DNA of 64,000 nt from Campanula takesimana (lineage: Eukaryota > Streptophyta > Magnoliopsida > Asterales > Campanulaceae), in contig JAOWBW010000561.1 in NCBI GenBank assembly GCA_026119855.1, positions 1 to 64,000 on the forward strand, given 5' to 3'. The position numbers were made by a program, and so were the translations under genes. Every line of letters begins with the position of its first letter. Position 1 is the stretch's first letter. Shown in pieces: positions 21,974-34,244 of the stretch. The notes under the pieces are model-generated. The model was not told the DNA's origin. It searched no databases and saw only the letters and a program-made list of their open reading frames with translations.

Positions 21974-23224
21974 AAAAAAAAGAATGAAAACAAAAACATG
22001 AATAAGTAACTACATTATGAATTAAAAGATTAATTATATCAAATGAAATCCATCAATAAAGCAATTAACATGACATCAAAACTAATCTTTGGATTGTGAA
22101 TTGACTCATAAATAATTACTTTAGATGACAAGTAATTTGAACAATATTTGATTAAATGCTTAATCTTCCTTTGGGTAGTCTTAAGCATTTAATAAAATTA
22201 CTAAATGTTCATTTTATATGTCATCACATGAATTCTTAAGACTTTCTTAGTACGTGGCGTTGTTCAACCTTAGTCGTTCCACCAATCCGATCGGATGGTT
22301 GAGGAGACCAGTCAAGGTTTCCAGCCTGATATACCATCATTAGTCAAATGTCAAGATCTTCTTTGGAAAATTCAAGTCATTCATATCTTAAACATTCAAC
22401 ACTTTAATAATTTTGCATTTAAATAACGTTAATCACTTAGGTGATAATATTATTTAAATAATGAATAAAATTATTTAAGCATATAATTAATCCAAGCTTT
22501 AAGGTTTGAAAAATGAATGTTTTTGTTCAAGAAAAAACAACAAAATAGTGCAGAAACTTTATTTGCAGAACTTGTGTTGCTTTCGACATACTTAGCACGA
22601 CCGTGCAAACAAAGGGCACGACCGTGCCAAAATATGGGGAAAAAAAAACATGTTTTCACGGTGCAGATGGCACGACCGTGCCAAATAATAGACACGACCG
22701 TGCTAAACGAAACGGTCCGACCGGTTTAAACAACACACCCGTCCGGACCGGCACAACTATACACACCGGTTCAAGGTAATAGAGGCGCACGGCCGTGCCA
22801 AACAAAGAGCACGACCGTGCCAAATAATCTGCACTTCTGAATTTTTGTCTAAATTTTCCTCAAAATCAAATGAATTGCAAGTAGATCCGCATGGTATGTA
22901 CTTAAAACATAAAACCATGTTATTTAGGATAATCTTGCTTTTTAAAAAATAATGGAATCGAGTGAGTAGATCCACATGGTATGTTTATTACAACATAAAC
23001 CATGCTTTTAAGAGATAGTCTCACATGAACCATTTTAAAGAACAAAAACTTTTCAAACCATTTACTTAATTTAGATGAAGATCGTCAGCACTCTATTAAC
23101 GAATTAGAGTCCCTAATCGACATCAAAAACCTTAAGATTCAACAGGGAAAATGAATCATAGTTAAAGCGGTTTAATACTTTTTCTTAATACAAGAACTCA
23201 AACTCAAACTAAATAATGAGCGGG
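21974..23224 (-). other. 5' leader of the inverted-LTR copia element, with CG-rich palindromes
   Basis: A long untranslated region lies between PBS and gag. At 22590-22830 about six copies of GCACGACCGTGC or close variants (one is GCACGGCCGTGC, a perfect palindrome) and one RYCCGACCGG/YCCGGACCGG pair stand out in AT-rich sequence. Their spacing is 20-70 bases. Confidence 0.6.
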
Positions 23225-23236
23225 GCTCTGATACCA
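23225..23236 (-). promoter_or_regulatory. Primer-binding site (tRNA-iMet type)
   Basis: TGGTATCAGAGC on the minus strand, two bases inside the right LTR. It shows that the right LTR is the true 5' LTR and in normal orientation. Confidence 0.92.
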
Positions 23237-23238
23237 AT

Positions 23239-23725
23239 TGATAGAACAATTTTAAACCCTGAATGCCACACTCATATTTAAGTAAGAGAAAGAGGAAAGA
23301 TGAAGCGGAAGCATGTAATAAATGTATACCTGTTGAATCCATTATTGTGTCTTGAAGGGAGATTAAGGATGATGAAGATGTAGGGAGATGATCTTCTAAA
23401 TGAGAGTGTCTCTTAAGTTTCTCAGAATTTCTTCTAGATAATTATGAAGAGAGTATGTAGAGAGAAAAGTAAGAATCAAGTAAGTTTAAGGCTTGATGGA
23501 GGGGCATTTATATAGTAAACATGGTGACACTTCAAATAGGGACCATACCTATTCAATTTCAAAGCAATGTTGATTTACCATCTTGCCCATCAAAGATAGA
23601 TAAATAACATTTCAGGGATTCTACACATTGACTATTTTGACCATACTTTATATTAATGTCATAGTTATGATTTTATTTATGAAAGGTACCAAATTATTTG
23701 TGTTGCAAGCCACATTGATCTAACA
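23239..23725 (-). repeat. Right (5') LTR of the inverted-LTR copia element
   Basis: On the minus strand it runs TGTTAGATCAATG ... TTCTATCA, 487 bp, with TATATAAA at 23507-23514. It is the reverse complement of the left LTR with only scattered differences. TSD GTATT follows at 23726-23730. Confidence 0.9.
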
Positions 23726-23730
23726 GTATT

Positions 23731-24799
23731 TGCGTACCTCGAACTGTCGCTTATGCTTGCACTCGATGACACCAGTCACATAGTCACATTCTCACTTTGT
23801 GGACCACAATTCCAACCACAAACACCTAAAAAATCAATAATTGCAAAGTCAAAATTACACAATTGCATGACCAAATGAACTTTTGAGGTAGGTTTCAACC
23901 ACAAACACCTAAAAAATCAATAACTGCAATCAGCTATGCCACTACTTCCATATTCTTCTTCTCATCTTCACCATCTGCGTCACAGCAAGATTATACGCAA
24001 TTCAACGGATTAAAAAAAAAAAAAAAAAAAAACTAAAAACCGAAACCAATAACCAAAATTTAAAAGCCCAAATCATAAACCTAAAAATTGAACTAATCAG
24101 ATAAGCAAATCGAGAAGTTGGATAAGGAGAGAGAAAGTACCTTATTTGCGTCGGCATATTTTTCCCCAAATTCACTTTCCTCCCCAAACCCTCCGGAAAT
24201 CAGCTAATTTGAGGCAGATCATCGAAGATTTAAAGCTACAGATTTGTGTAGATAGGTTGATTTCGGTGGAGGTGGAGTCAGTGAAGCGGTGGCGGTTGCG
24301 GTGGCGGTGGCAGTGGAAGTGGAGCTGCTACTTCTTCCTTTGGCGGCGGCGATGTTAAAGCGACGGCGGCGGCGATGACGAAATTAAGTGACGGCGATGA
24401 TGAAAATAAAACGACGGCGGTGGCGGTGGGGGAGTGAAGGAGAAAGCCGGAGCGGAAGAAATATCTGGGGAAGGACGGAGGAGTTGACGGCGACGGGTTC
24501 GGTGTAGGTGTGGGTGGCGATGGGGGAGAAAGAGAGAGGTCGAGAGGAAGACAGATTTGGAGAGAGTGAGTGTGTGTGTGTGTGTGTGTTTCTAGAAAGA
24601 GAAAAAAGAGAGGAAAAATGAGGAGGGAGGAGGGGAGGCGAGAGTACGGACGTGTGGTTTCCAGCCAAACCGGAAAAAAAAAAAAAAAAAAAAAAAGGCT
24701 CTCAAACGACGACGTTTGAACTTTCCGTTTAAAGAGGATATGAAAGTGACGTTTTGAGCGCCAAAATTCCTTTTTTGGCATGCCTTGTGCTTTTAATAA
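23731..24799 (-). other. Leader-like, CGG-rich region; possible 5' end of a minus-strand gene
   Basis: Before the copia insertion this region was continuous with 14291-14761. At 24240-24480 there are GGCGG triplets, and around 24550-24590 a (GT)n run, then poly(A) at 24675-24697. On the minus strand, an ATG (24157) is followed by five codons and a donor-like AAATAAG/GTACTTTC at about 24140. Two near-copies of AACCACAAACACCTAAAAAA lie at 23815 and 23899. The long frames here are low-complexity (Pro/Ser/Thr), and no family was recognised. Confidence 0.3.
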
Positions 24800-24801
24800 T
24801 A

Positions 24802-25058
24802 CTCCCTCTGTCCCTAAATGAGTATTCATTTTCAAGAAATCTTTGTCCCTAAATGAGTGTCTTTTTTTAACATAACTTTCTCCCTAAACGTTTTTTTCGA
24901 AAATTTTTTCACCGGTTTCTTTATACGTGCAAAACTAAGGGTTTGGAAATGACATTACAAGATTATATATGAATCGTTGTTACCAAATTGTTCAAAAAGT
25001 TGAGATTTTCAGTGTCTCTTAAAATGAAATTTGGACACTCATTTAGGGACAGAGGGAG
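24802..25058. mobile_element. Stowaway-like MITE (257 bp)
   Basis: Ends CTCCCTCTGTCCCTAAATGAG and its inverse, with TA on both sides (24800-24801, 25059-25060). Same subfamily as the copy at 38286-38539: both contain TTTCGAAA, a CCGGT..CTTTATACGTGCAAAAC segment and GAAATTTGGACACTC, in opposite orientation. Confidence 0.9.
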
Positions 25059-26615
25059 TAGTATAGATAGATTTTCTTTTTGAGCGACCACGTGTATGCA
25101 TTATTGATAACAAGAAAATTATTACGTGGATTCTTTAGCTCGTTGGGATTGATTGTTTGTACCTGGTGTATTACCTTTAATTTCAAGAACAAGTAACTAT
25201 TATTATTATTTTATTAAGATTCAGGAAAATCCTTTTGTAAAGGGATTTATTTTTTTAATCCTTTGTGTTAGTCAACTGTACTTTGAAATTTTGTCCTTCT
25301 TCTGGCAACTCTTGTGAAGGCCAAGGCGAAGGCTTACTATAGACATACACAGTTACTTTTCTCTAGTGGGTTATTTTAAAATTCAACCTATTATGTCTAT
25401 ATTTCAATGAGAAAGATTGGGTGTGCTACTACCAATTATTTTTACTGATAAACTTTTAGCACAACAAGCAATTTCGTGCAACACTACAAGAACTAATCTG
25501 ACAGTTTAGTGACAAACCGAACTAGTTACTATTATTTTGATAATCCTGTCACAAAATTATTTGGTCAGATATAAGTTGTCTACAAAATTGTTTTGTTAAT
25601 AGTTAATGGCACAATTTCTTTCCTTAATCATTGTTTCGGCAAATATTTATTTATCTTTGCTTGATCTTGGAATTCTACGCCTTAAATCTTTTCATGTATG
25701 TCATGGGTGCCAAAACTAAACATTTAATATTAAGGTTTATCCTCAACATTTATAATTGATTGACTATAGGGTCTGATTTAACTATAAATTTGATAAACCT
25801 TTATAAAAGTTTAATTATGGGCATAATTTTCCCCTACAAAATTTGTTGACAGAATTTATGGTTTAATCTTATATAAACGTTTTTTCTCCCGAAATATAAT
25901 GTTTCCATAATTTGGGTTTGTTTATAAAATCTATATCTCTATAATTTTCTTTTTCCTTAAACATATTCTCTAAAGTTTAAGGTGCATCATAGGGTTTAAT
26001 CTTCATATAAAAGAAAATATCTAAGTTAATATTTTCTTGATGATCTAGGGCTTCTTTATATGGTTAGATTTTACCATAATATTGATTGTGTGGAAATATT
26101 TGTATCAAAATTGGGCCCTCATGTGTATATGGGCTAAATATTTTGTTCCAAGTGTTTTTAGGGTTGTAGGATTTTGAATCCCTATAATTTATCCCTAAAA
26201 AATATATTCTCTAAATTTACACAAAGAATATCATTAATATATTTTTGCCACTACAAATTTGATTAATGCCCTAGTAAGTAATTTTATATCCATGTTAAGT
26301 CAACAATCTGTTACATTGTTTTATTGCATTTGTTCAGTTGCAATAGTAATTGTGTACAAATTTCATGCTATGAAATACAGACTTGGAGCATTTTTATTTC
26401 ATTTTGGTTGAAATAAGTACTCATGTTAATGCATGTTATCGTTTGTATGCAAGATTGTAAAACATGAATTGTGATGTTCCTACTTGGTTATATAATGATC
26501 ATAGTGCACTATAATAGACCATGAGACCTTACTAGCTACATCTTTGGCCGCATTGAGAATGTTTACAAGCTAGGATTGAGTGATTGTTGCCAAAGTGACC
26601 CATTCGTTCTAACTT
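25059..26615. other. AT-rich stretch, no recognisable gene
   Basis: Low GC and stops in all frames. It may hold the worn 5' part of the copia-like element whose remains follow from 26616 to 34763, but no matching 5' LTR was found. Confidence 0.4.
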
Positions 26616-27655
26616 GTTAAATATTGTTTTTCTCATAATTTAGGTGCGGTGAGATCATTGATTGCAACTTACGATTGCCCACCCAAATGGGGTTATCGTT
26701 GGTAGTGACTAATGACATAGAACAATAAGATGTGTGAATCAAAGAAAGCTAGCCATACTAGTCTAGAGAGTTCATGAACCCAAAGGTGTGGAATTCTTGA
26801 AATTAGTGTGTGCTCATTGTTAGCTTTATATTGAGATGCTTGTTGCTTATGACAATCTCTACCCAAAGGGAGATCGTTATAATGTGATAAGTGTTTCAAC
26901 TTTGTAGCTTATTTTGTCTCAAGTCACTTGATTCATGGCTCATTTGTCTATTTAGTAGATCATTATTGATTGACACGCCCCAAGTCCCGGGATTCCCTAA
27001 TAGAATCTCGAACCTGGTGCGCGTAACTAACAAGAAACAAGAAACTAACGGGAAACAGGAACAATACATGTTAAAAACAAAACTGACATGATATATATAC
27101 TCAAGAGTAGGGAGCTAAGATAGCTCACAATGAGTTAAATATTGTTTTTCTCATAATTTAGGTGCGGTGAGATCATTGATTGCAACTTACGATTGCCCAC
27201 CCAAATGGGGTTATCGTTGGTAGTGACTAATGACATAGAACAATAAGATGTGTGAATCAAAGAAAGCTAGCCATACTAGTCTAGAGAGTTCATGAACCCA
27301 AAGGTGTGGAATTCTTGAAATTAGTGTGTGCTCATTGTTAGCTTTATATTGAGATGCTTGTTGCTTATGACAATCTCTACCCAAAGGGGAGATCGTTATA
27401 ATGTGATAAGTGTTTCAACTTTGTAGCTTATTTTGTCTCAAGTCACTTGATTCATGGCTCATTTGTCTATTTAGTAGATCATTATTGATTGACACGCCCC
27501 AAGTCCCGGGATTCCCTAATAGAATCTCGAACCTGGTGCGCGTAACTAGCAAGAAACAAGAAACTAACGGGAAACAGGAACAATACCTGTTAAAAAAAAA
27601 ACTGACATGATATATATACTCAAGAGTAGGGAGCTAAGATAGCTCACAATGAGTT
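26616..27655. repeat. 518/519-bp tandem duplication
   Basis: Copy 1 (26616-27133) and copy 2 (27134-27652, followed by GTT) are nearly identical; only a handful of substitutions or one-base indels are visible. The breakpoint shares GTT. Each copy holds about 355 bp of host sequence plus the first 163-166 bp of a gypsy-type LTR starting TGACACGCCCC. The duplication therefore happened after the LTR insertion. Confidence 0.95.
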
Positions 27656-30600
27656 CTAGACCAAGAAAATTAAAACCAAAATGGTTACATACAGCGGAAG
27701 ACATGCCTAGCAAATAAGCTGGCATCAAGAACTGACTAGAGACAACAAGTACTACACGAGTCTACCCCAAAACAAGCCCAGAGTTTAATAACTCATACAA
27801 CCTCGTCCTTACCAATGTGTAAAAGGACACTAGTCTCAAACAAGAACATCCTGCGGAGTACGTTCCCAGCTATGTCGAGCCTTACTACGTACTATCCCCT
27901 GCTTTCCTGGGGGGGGAAACAAATAAAGGGTGAGATAAATCTCAGTAAGCTATTAACATGCAACTACATGACATGTTATCATGCAATTCAAGTAGAAACT
28001 CAAGTAATCATATATCAAGTATCATCAAGTAACAAGTATATGAGAGGCTAAGCCAACCCAACAAGTAATCAAGCTGATATGATCAGGTAACAAGTAGTCA
28101 AGTAGTGTGAGAGGCTAGACCAGCTCACCAAGATGCACATAGGCCTATCACGTATCATTACATGAATCCTTCCTTATTCCTCCCAAGAATACCATTGTTG
28201 TCGATGCTTGTATAGCTGAGGACAACCACGATCAAGAACAAGAGACTGCTATGCAGTATATAAGAAGACCCGGTAACCAGTGTCATTCCCAAGAACAAGA
28301 TTCACGAGGTGTTCACGAGTTTAGCATTCACTTAAGTCAGGCTTATTGCTCCAACCAAGGAAGCTATGCCCTTACTATGGCCGGTAGTAAGGGGTCAAGC
28401 GCAAATACATAGGGACCCGATTGTCACTTAATCCCCAGCTCTCGCGACAAGCGTGAACCTATATATTTCCGAACAAGCAAGGAGAACCAGCTGGACTCAC
28501 ACAAGAATGCACAAGTAGATGTTTACTTGAACTACGAGAATAGAACTAAGTCCCATACTAGTGGACCAGTCTTTATGCACCATGTAATCATGTATCATGT
28601 GCTCACGAGAATATGCACCATGTAATCATGTATCATGTGCTTACGAGAATATAAGTACACGTACGCAATCATTGCGAAGACAAATCAATCTAACAATGGC
28701 ACATAGAGTGTCCATATAACACAGTCAATCCAAGTTAGAGTCTATTAATAACAGACCTCAAACAAGTAGTAGGGTATATCATTCTATATCACTTTGTCAC
28801 ATGCCAAGTTTGCACGTACATATTCATATCACGTTTAACACATTAAAGTGTCTATCACGATACCCTTACTATCAAATAGAGCCCAATACCTTAGACTCTA
28901 AATACGTAAAAAAATAGGTCACATCATACCTAGTCACAGTCATATTTCACGTATATGTATCGTTAGTAATCGAATACAATTTCCCAACATATTGTGTTCT
29001 GTAGTTATTCTTATTAACTTAAATCGTAGTATTCACGATTATATGAATTATCTTCATATTACACTAGTCCCTATTTTCTTTAGGAACCCCTTTCAAGACA
29101 AGATATTTTCTTTATTCTTTGATACTTCATTGAGTATATACACGATTAAAACCAATCACTAGCACTTTAGTGTTTGTTCATAGCACTTACAATACACACG
29201 TATTAAATTCAAGTATGTAGTAGAGTTAATCATTCTCCATCTAGTTCCATATCCCAACTCTTTTGGTTATTCATACCATATGTCAAGTAATCAAGAAGCC
29301 ACATTCTATCAAGTAACTATATGCAAGATTTGCATATACACATCAAGGATCTTTCAAGTTTATTACCATACACATATATTGGTGTCAAGGCACGTTCAAG
29401 ATTTTATAATCTTATATTCAAGTCTTAACCCAATTATTTGGATGTTCAAGTCATGTACAAGATTTTATTGTCTTATACTTCAAGTTACTGTCTCAACTTA
29501 AGACATTCAAGACATTCAAGACATATACAAGATTTTATCATATTATATCCAAGTTCTCAATCCATTTCTTTGGATGGTTAAACATGTACAAGAGTTAATT
29601 ATCTTATACTTCAAGTTCAAGCTAGGAAGATGAACTATACATCTTTCACGTATTATTTTCCAATCCTTTTCTTAGGACATTCAAGCTCAAGACATCAGTT
29701 GGTGCCCTTAAGGTACACAAACATTAACTTCAAGACACATAAACGAGTTACTACTCTTATACTCAAGTTATCATTTAATTATGATTCAAGTCCACATTTC
29801 ATTTGTTCACAAAGGGACTATTTTCCAGTACTAGAGTGTTCTACAACACTCATCTAGGCATCTAGGGTAGTACCCTAAACCTAGACCAAGAATACTTCGA
29901 GTTCAAATTAAGTAAATGAGCTATACCAATCATACTTACAAGTTCATAATCCTCTACATAGGATATTCAATCTCAAGTCATTGTTTTAATGCACCTAAGG
30001 TGCACAATCATTGGCTTCAAGACAAGTATAACACATAAGTGCTTGTTCATAGCACTTTCAAGACATAAAGAAGAGTTCTTCCTTTTATACTCAGGTTCTC
30101 ATTTTAATTTAATGAGTAATCATGTTCAAGACTCACTTCTGATACCCTAAGGTGTCACAACACTTCCTAGGACATCTTATCTTAAGGCTATATGCCTTAG
30201 GAGTGATAAGCTTTCAATTTAATTTAGATTTAAAACACTTTGGTTGAAACAGGGGACCGGGCGGGCGCTCAAGGAGGACCGGGCGGGCGCTCATTGAAGT
30301 ACTTTTGAAACCCAAAACTTCTGTGGAAAAGGGCGGGCGCTTGGTGCCTAAGTGGGCGGGCGCCTGGTCCAAATTTTCAGCAAACTCAATTTCTTTCTCA
30401 GGCTTAGAATTCTCCGTCCCAAGCGTAGGAGTAACTTCTACTAACATTTTTAACAACCCACAAAAGGTACAATTACACTTCTATAGGGACACTTTATTAA
30501 TTTATCACCGTCCCACAAGTAATATAATAATTCTCTTTATTCCATTAAAATATTTCACCGTCCCCAAAAGTATAAGTACAATTTTATAATATACTAATAT

Positions 30601-31380
30601 AAACATTTAGGGATACTTCCATTCATTTTCCCGTACCACAAATAATGGTACAATTTTTTTAATAATATTTAAATCAAGTTACTATTTTACCGTCTCACGA
30701 ATAGGAGTATAATTTCCTACTAATCTTTTAACAAACCAACAAACCCAGGAGGTTAACCAATTTGAACCATTTTTTCAAGTTTCTTTTGTACGCTTTGTAC
30801 GCAGTATATTTATACTCCCTTCGTCCCAAAATTACAAGTATCACAAAAATGGCTTAAAATACAATTTTAACAAGAACAAGTATCGGGAATAACATATATG
30901 CATGTTATTACAAGTAAGGGGGAGTCAATAGCTTACCTAGTCCGAAATCAAGTTGACCCAAATTAATTTCTGATCGTCCTGGAACGCTCTATTCAACGCC
31001 ACGAATATTTATCCGGGACCAGAATCACGAACAGACAGATAATTAAGCTCGAGGAGTCGAGAATAAGAAGAATCCTAACTTAGCTTTTGGAACAGAAGGA
31101 GTACGAGAATGTTTGAGAATAATTTGCCTTTCTCAGGCACACAACATGAAGATATACTTCAACTATCCAAGAATTGCAACTAGGCCCCTCAAGTTTTAAC
31201 TTTGACAAAAAGGCCCCTAAACTTTCAACTTTGACATTTAACCACCTTAATTTTCTAAAGTAGTTAAATAATTAACTCAAATAAAATAGCATATAAATAC
31301 GCTAGTCAAGAATTTAACAAGCAAGTCAAAAATTTAACAAATAAGTCAAATATTTAACGAGATTAAGGATGGGCGTTACA
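27490..31380. mobile_element. Long solo LTR (3.9 kb), probably Ty3-gypsy
   Basis: It starts TGACACGCCCCAAG and ends ATGGGCGTTACA, with TG...CA ends, short inverted termini (TGACACGCCC / GGGCGTTACA) and a perfect TSD TTGAT (27485-27489, 31381-31385). There is no internal domain, PBS or coding frame, so it is a solo LTR left by unequal recombination. Such length and CGCCCC ends are common in large plant gypsy LTRs; the lineage is not proven. At 30253-30367 the word GGGCGGGCGC occurs four times. The interior has CAAG-rich tracts (27960-30200). Confidence 0.8.
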
Positions 31381-31385
31381 TTGAT

Positions 31386-34244
31386 GATGTCTTTTGAAGA
31401 AGAAAATGAATCTTAAAGCTATCGGTGTGCTAGCCTAAAGATTCTGTCAACCCAAAGGTGTAGATTTCTTGAAGTTAGCATGTTATTATATTTTGCTTTA
31501 TATTGAAAGAACTAAGTACTTGTGACAATTTCATCCCAAAGGAGAAATTGTTATAATGTACCGAAATCTTTCCTAGTTGTGGCTCATTTTGTTTCGAGTC
31601 AGTTATGGATTCATTATTCTTTCCTCTTCTTTCTTGATTTATGGAGAATTACTTATGTAATATGTACGAGTGAAAACTGTTTGCAAATTGTGCAGCTTCT
31701 TGATCATTGTTTAAGAGTTTAATCTCTTCATAGTAAAATAGAAAGAAAAATGACATAAAATATATGTGGATGTTTTTTTTTGGTATGTGTGATGGTAAAC
31801 TTGTTGACATCTAAAGTAAACACAATGCTTATGACGTATTTGGTTTAGTCTAAGTGTTTTGAGCCTAAAGTAGTGAGAATGGTGCTTGAGGTTGTGTTCC
31901 TCATATAGTTCACCTACAGTCCTAAATTTTGGCCTTGACAAATTCGATATTTCATTTGTCTCATATTCTTTATAAATTTCATTTATTAGACCGATCTAAA
32001 ATCCTTGGAGTTTTCATTAGTTATACTCGATACCCTTTAGAAAGATTTCATATCCAAGTTAGAAGTATGGGAGATCCCAAAATGCTACTTGTATAAAACC
32101 CAATAATACGTTTGCATGAAAATAATCATATGATTTTGAGTCTCTAGTTTGTCTCACTTGAAAAATAAGTGATCATGATAAATCCTTTTAGTTTTGTTCT
32201 CTATTAAAATATTTCATTTCTTGATCTACTAATACTTGATTCGTTACACTTACTGCTTTGACGGATTAGATTAAGTTTTATATAGAGTTCAATTGAGATT
32301 TCTAATTCTCTTCATTCGGCATTTGAGTTGAGAATATCACTTTTAATAGATCTAATAGTGAGACGTGTTATATGACATAATATGATTTAATTTGCAAAGT
32401 TGGTTTCAAAGCTTAACCAAATGATAAACTTTTGTCTCTTTTCTCTTGGTGAGACCAATACTCATATTAATTAACTTGGGTATATTTTAAACCAAACTGA
32501 TGAGTCATCTTGCAATTTTGATTCCTTATAAATCATTTATAACTTTATGGATCCTTATATCCTATTTATAAAATAATTGGAGCATGATGTTATGGATATT
32601 AGATTATTTCTCATATTAGCAATTAAATGAGATGGTTGGTATATATGTATTTCACTTGATTGATCTTGGGACACCTAAATTTGTTAAAATTGAGGAACAT
32701 TACAGAGCCACATAGTTTTGATTCTTCATTTTGTGTACATAAGAATCATGTGATTGATGCTCTAGTTCTTCCTAGTTCAAAATATTCCAAGTTGAGTGCT
32801 AATTATTAGTTACGTAAGGGGATTACTTTGATCAAACCCTTATTAAAATGATTTTTCGATACAATATTTATTTTATCATGATTTATAAGGTGCATCAAGT
32901 GTGTATCAAGATTGGTTTCTTGATTGGTGATCTATATAGAGGTTTTGAATGTTGAAACCATAATTATGGATTAAAAGGATGGTAAAATGTGTATACATAA
33001 CATTCATGTATAACTTGAAAACACACTATTTTCAGGCATATATAGTACTTGAAATTTGTTAAAACCCCACTTTTCTTGGACTTACTAAGACTAACATTGA
33101 TTATTGCATATATCTCAAGTCTAGTGGGAGTGCCTTTAGTGTCCTTGTTCTATATGCCAATAACTTGATTGCTTGCTAATATTTCTTGGATTTATAGTGA
33201 CAAATCTTATTCTGTTAGTTTCCTCATAGAGTTTGCATTGATCTTTTGCTTGAGCATTCCTTTTAAATGCATAAATCGAGGAATACTTTAATAAATGATA
33301 ATGACATTTTACTGTATATATATTATCACTACAACAATGTTGCTACTAGTTAATCTATGAACCAAGGGGATGTGACTCATTGTGCTATGGAAACACATTG
33401 CTAGTATGAGTATTTTATAAGTCCTTTGATGCACTTGGTTAGTGGGAGTTTCTCAACATGTCATCTACCTATTTTTTTAATAGAAACACCTTGTTTGCTA
33501 TACATTGTTAATGTTACTTTTATGTTCGTACACATTTGACTTTGATATGTAACTGTGTATATTTTATTTACATCATTATGATGAAAGAACTTGAGACTAG
33601 ATATCGATCTTAAGTATTGATTCTTTCTGAATAATTATATGTCTTGTTCTGGATATTATTTGGGTATTCAAGACATATCAACTTCATAAGAAGTTAATTG
33701 ATTCTTTTGTGCATATTACTTTTGACATGCTTTATGCACATTGAGTTGCATGTCAAGTTACGAAAGAACTCAAGATTTGATATCGTTCTTGAGTATAGAT
33801 TCTTTCAACATTGTTATATGTCTCATTGATGATATCATTGAGAATTTGAGACATATTGACTTCATGGGAAGTAGGATGATTTTTGCTTATAGTGTACCAA
33901 GCATTGAAAGAAATCATGATGTGGACCGACAATGAAAGTAGCTTTAATTAGATCATTTGGTGACTATTTTCATTGATACACTACTACATCTAATTCCATG
34001 TCGATAGGCCTTCTAGTCTAGTGACCATGAATCGGAGTTGCGTCCTAATTGACGTAATGGTTGCCATGATTCGTTACTAGGAGGATTATTGGACCGGAAT
34101 GAGTTTAACATTAAAGTGTTGTTCTTGGACTATATATTTTTAAACTGTGGCCACATTGAAACTTGTTGTTGACCCGAGAGTCGTTTTCAAAAGCAAAATG
34201 TTTTTAAATCATTGATTCCAATTAATGTTGCCCAAGTGGGAGAT
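31386..34244 (+). pseudogene. Non-coding interior of a decayed copia-like element
   Basis: The region runs up to a polypurine tract (CCCAAGTGGGAGAT) directly before a copia-type LTR start (TGTTAG). The words ACCCAAAGGTGT and ATCGTTATAATG / TTGTTATAATGT recur here (31450-31560) and in the 26616-27655 repeats, so both belong to one old element split by the solo LTR. No gag, RT or integrase motif can be read. Either the coding part is lost or this was a large non-autonomous derivative. Two imperfect copies of a segment starting GAAAGAACT lie at about 33583 and 33761. Confidence 0.5.

Larger units (their letters stand above)
14762..23725 (-). mobile_element. Ty1-copia element with inverted LTRs
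   Basis: The interior reads on the minus strand: PBS (23225-23236), 5' leader, gag, protease region, integrase, reverse transcriptase, RNase H, polypurine tract. The 5-bp TSD GTATT is present on both sides (14757-14761, 23726-23730). The right LTR (23239-23725) is in the expected minus orientation and its end abuts the PBS. The left LTR (14762-15246) is flipped: both outer ends are LTR starts (TGTCAGATCAATG and, reversed, TGTTAGATCAATG), and the left LTR's END abuts the polypurine tract. The LTRs look about 98% identical by eye, so the element is young. The frames are broken and a Mutator-like element interrupts the integrase. Confidence 0.85.

Noticed and set aside
14757..23733. Reading the 14762-23725 element as a DNA transposon with long TIRs and an 8-bp AGTATTTG target duplication
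   Set aside because: The repeats contain LTR promoters, PBS and polypurine tract adjoin them, and GTATT fits a 5-bp copia TSD with TG...CA ends. The extra matching bases come from TTTG/TTTG next to the TSD by chance.
24278..24835. 185-codon Pro/Ser/Thr-rich minus frame and overlapping frames
   Set aside because: Low-complexity translation of CGG triplets, a GT run and a poly(A) tract. It also runs into a MITE and shows no family signature.
26891..27610. Two 66-codon frames differing by a few residues
   Set aside because: They are copies made by the 518-bp tandem duplication and read through the host/LTR junction. Not genes.
27960..30200. CAAGT-rich spaced words considered as a CRISPR-like or satellite array
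   Set aside because: No constant repeat length or spacer structure, and the DNA is plant nuclear. It is the biased composition of a long LTR.
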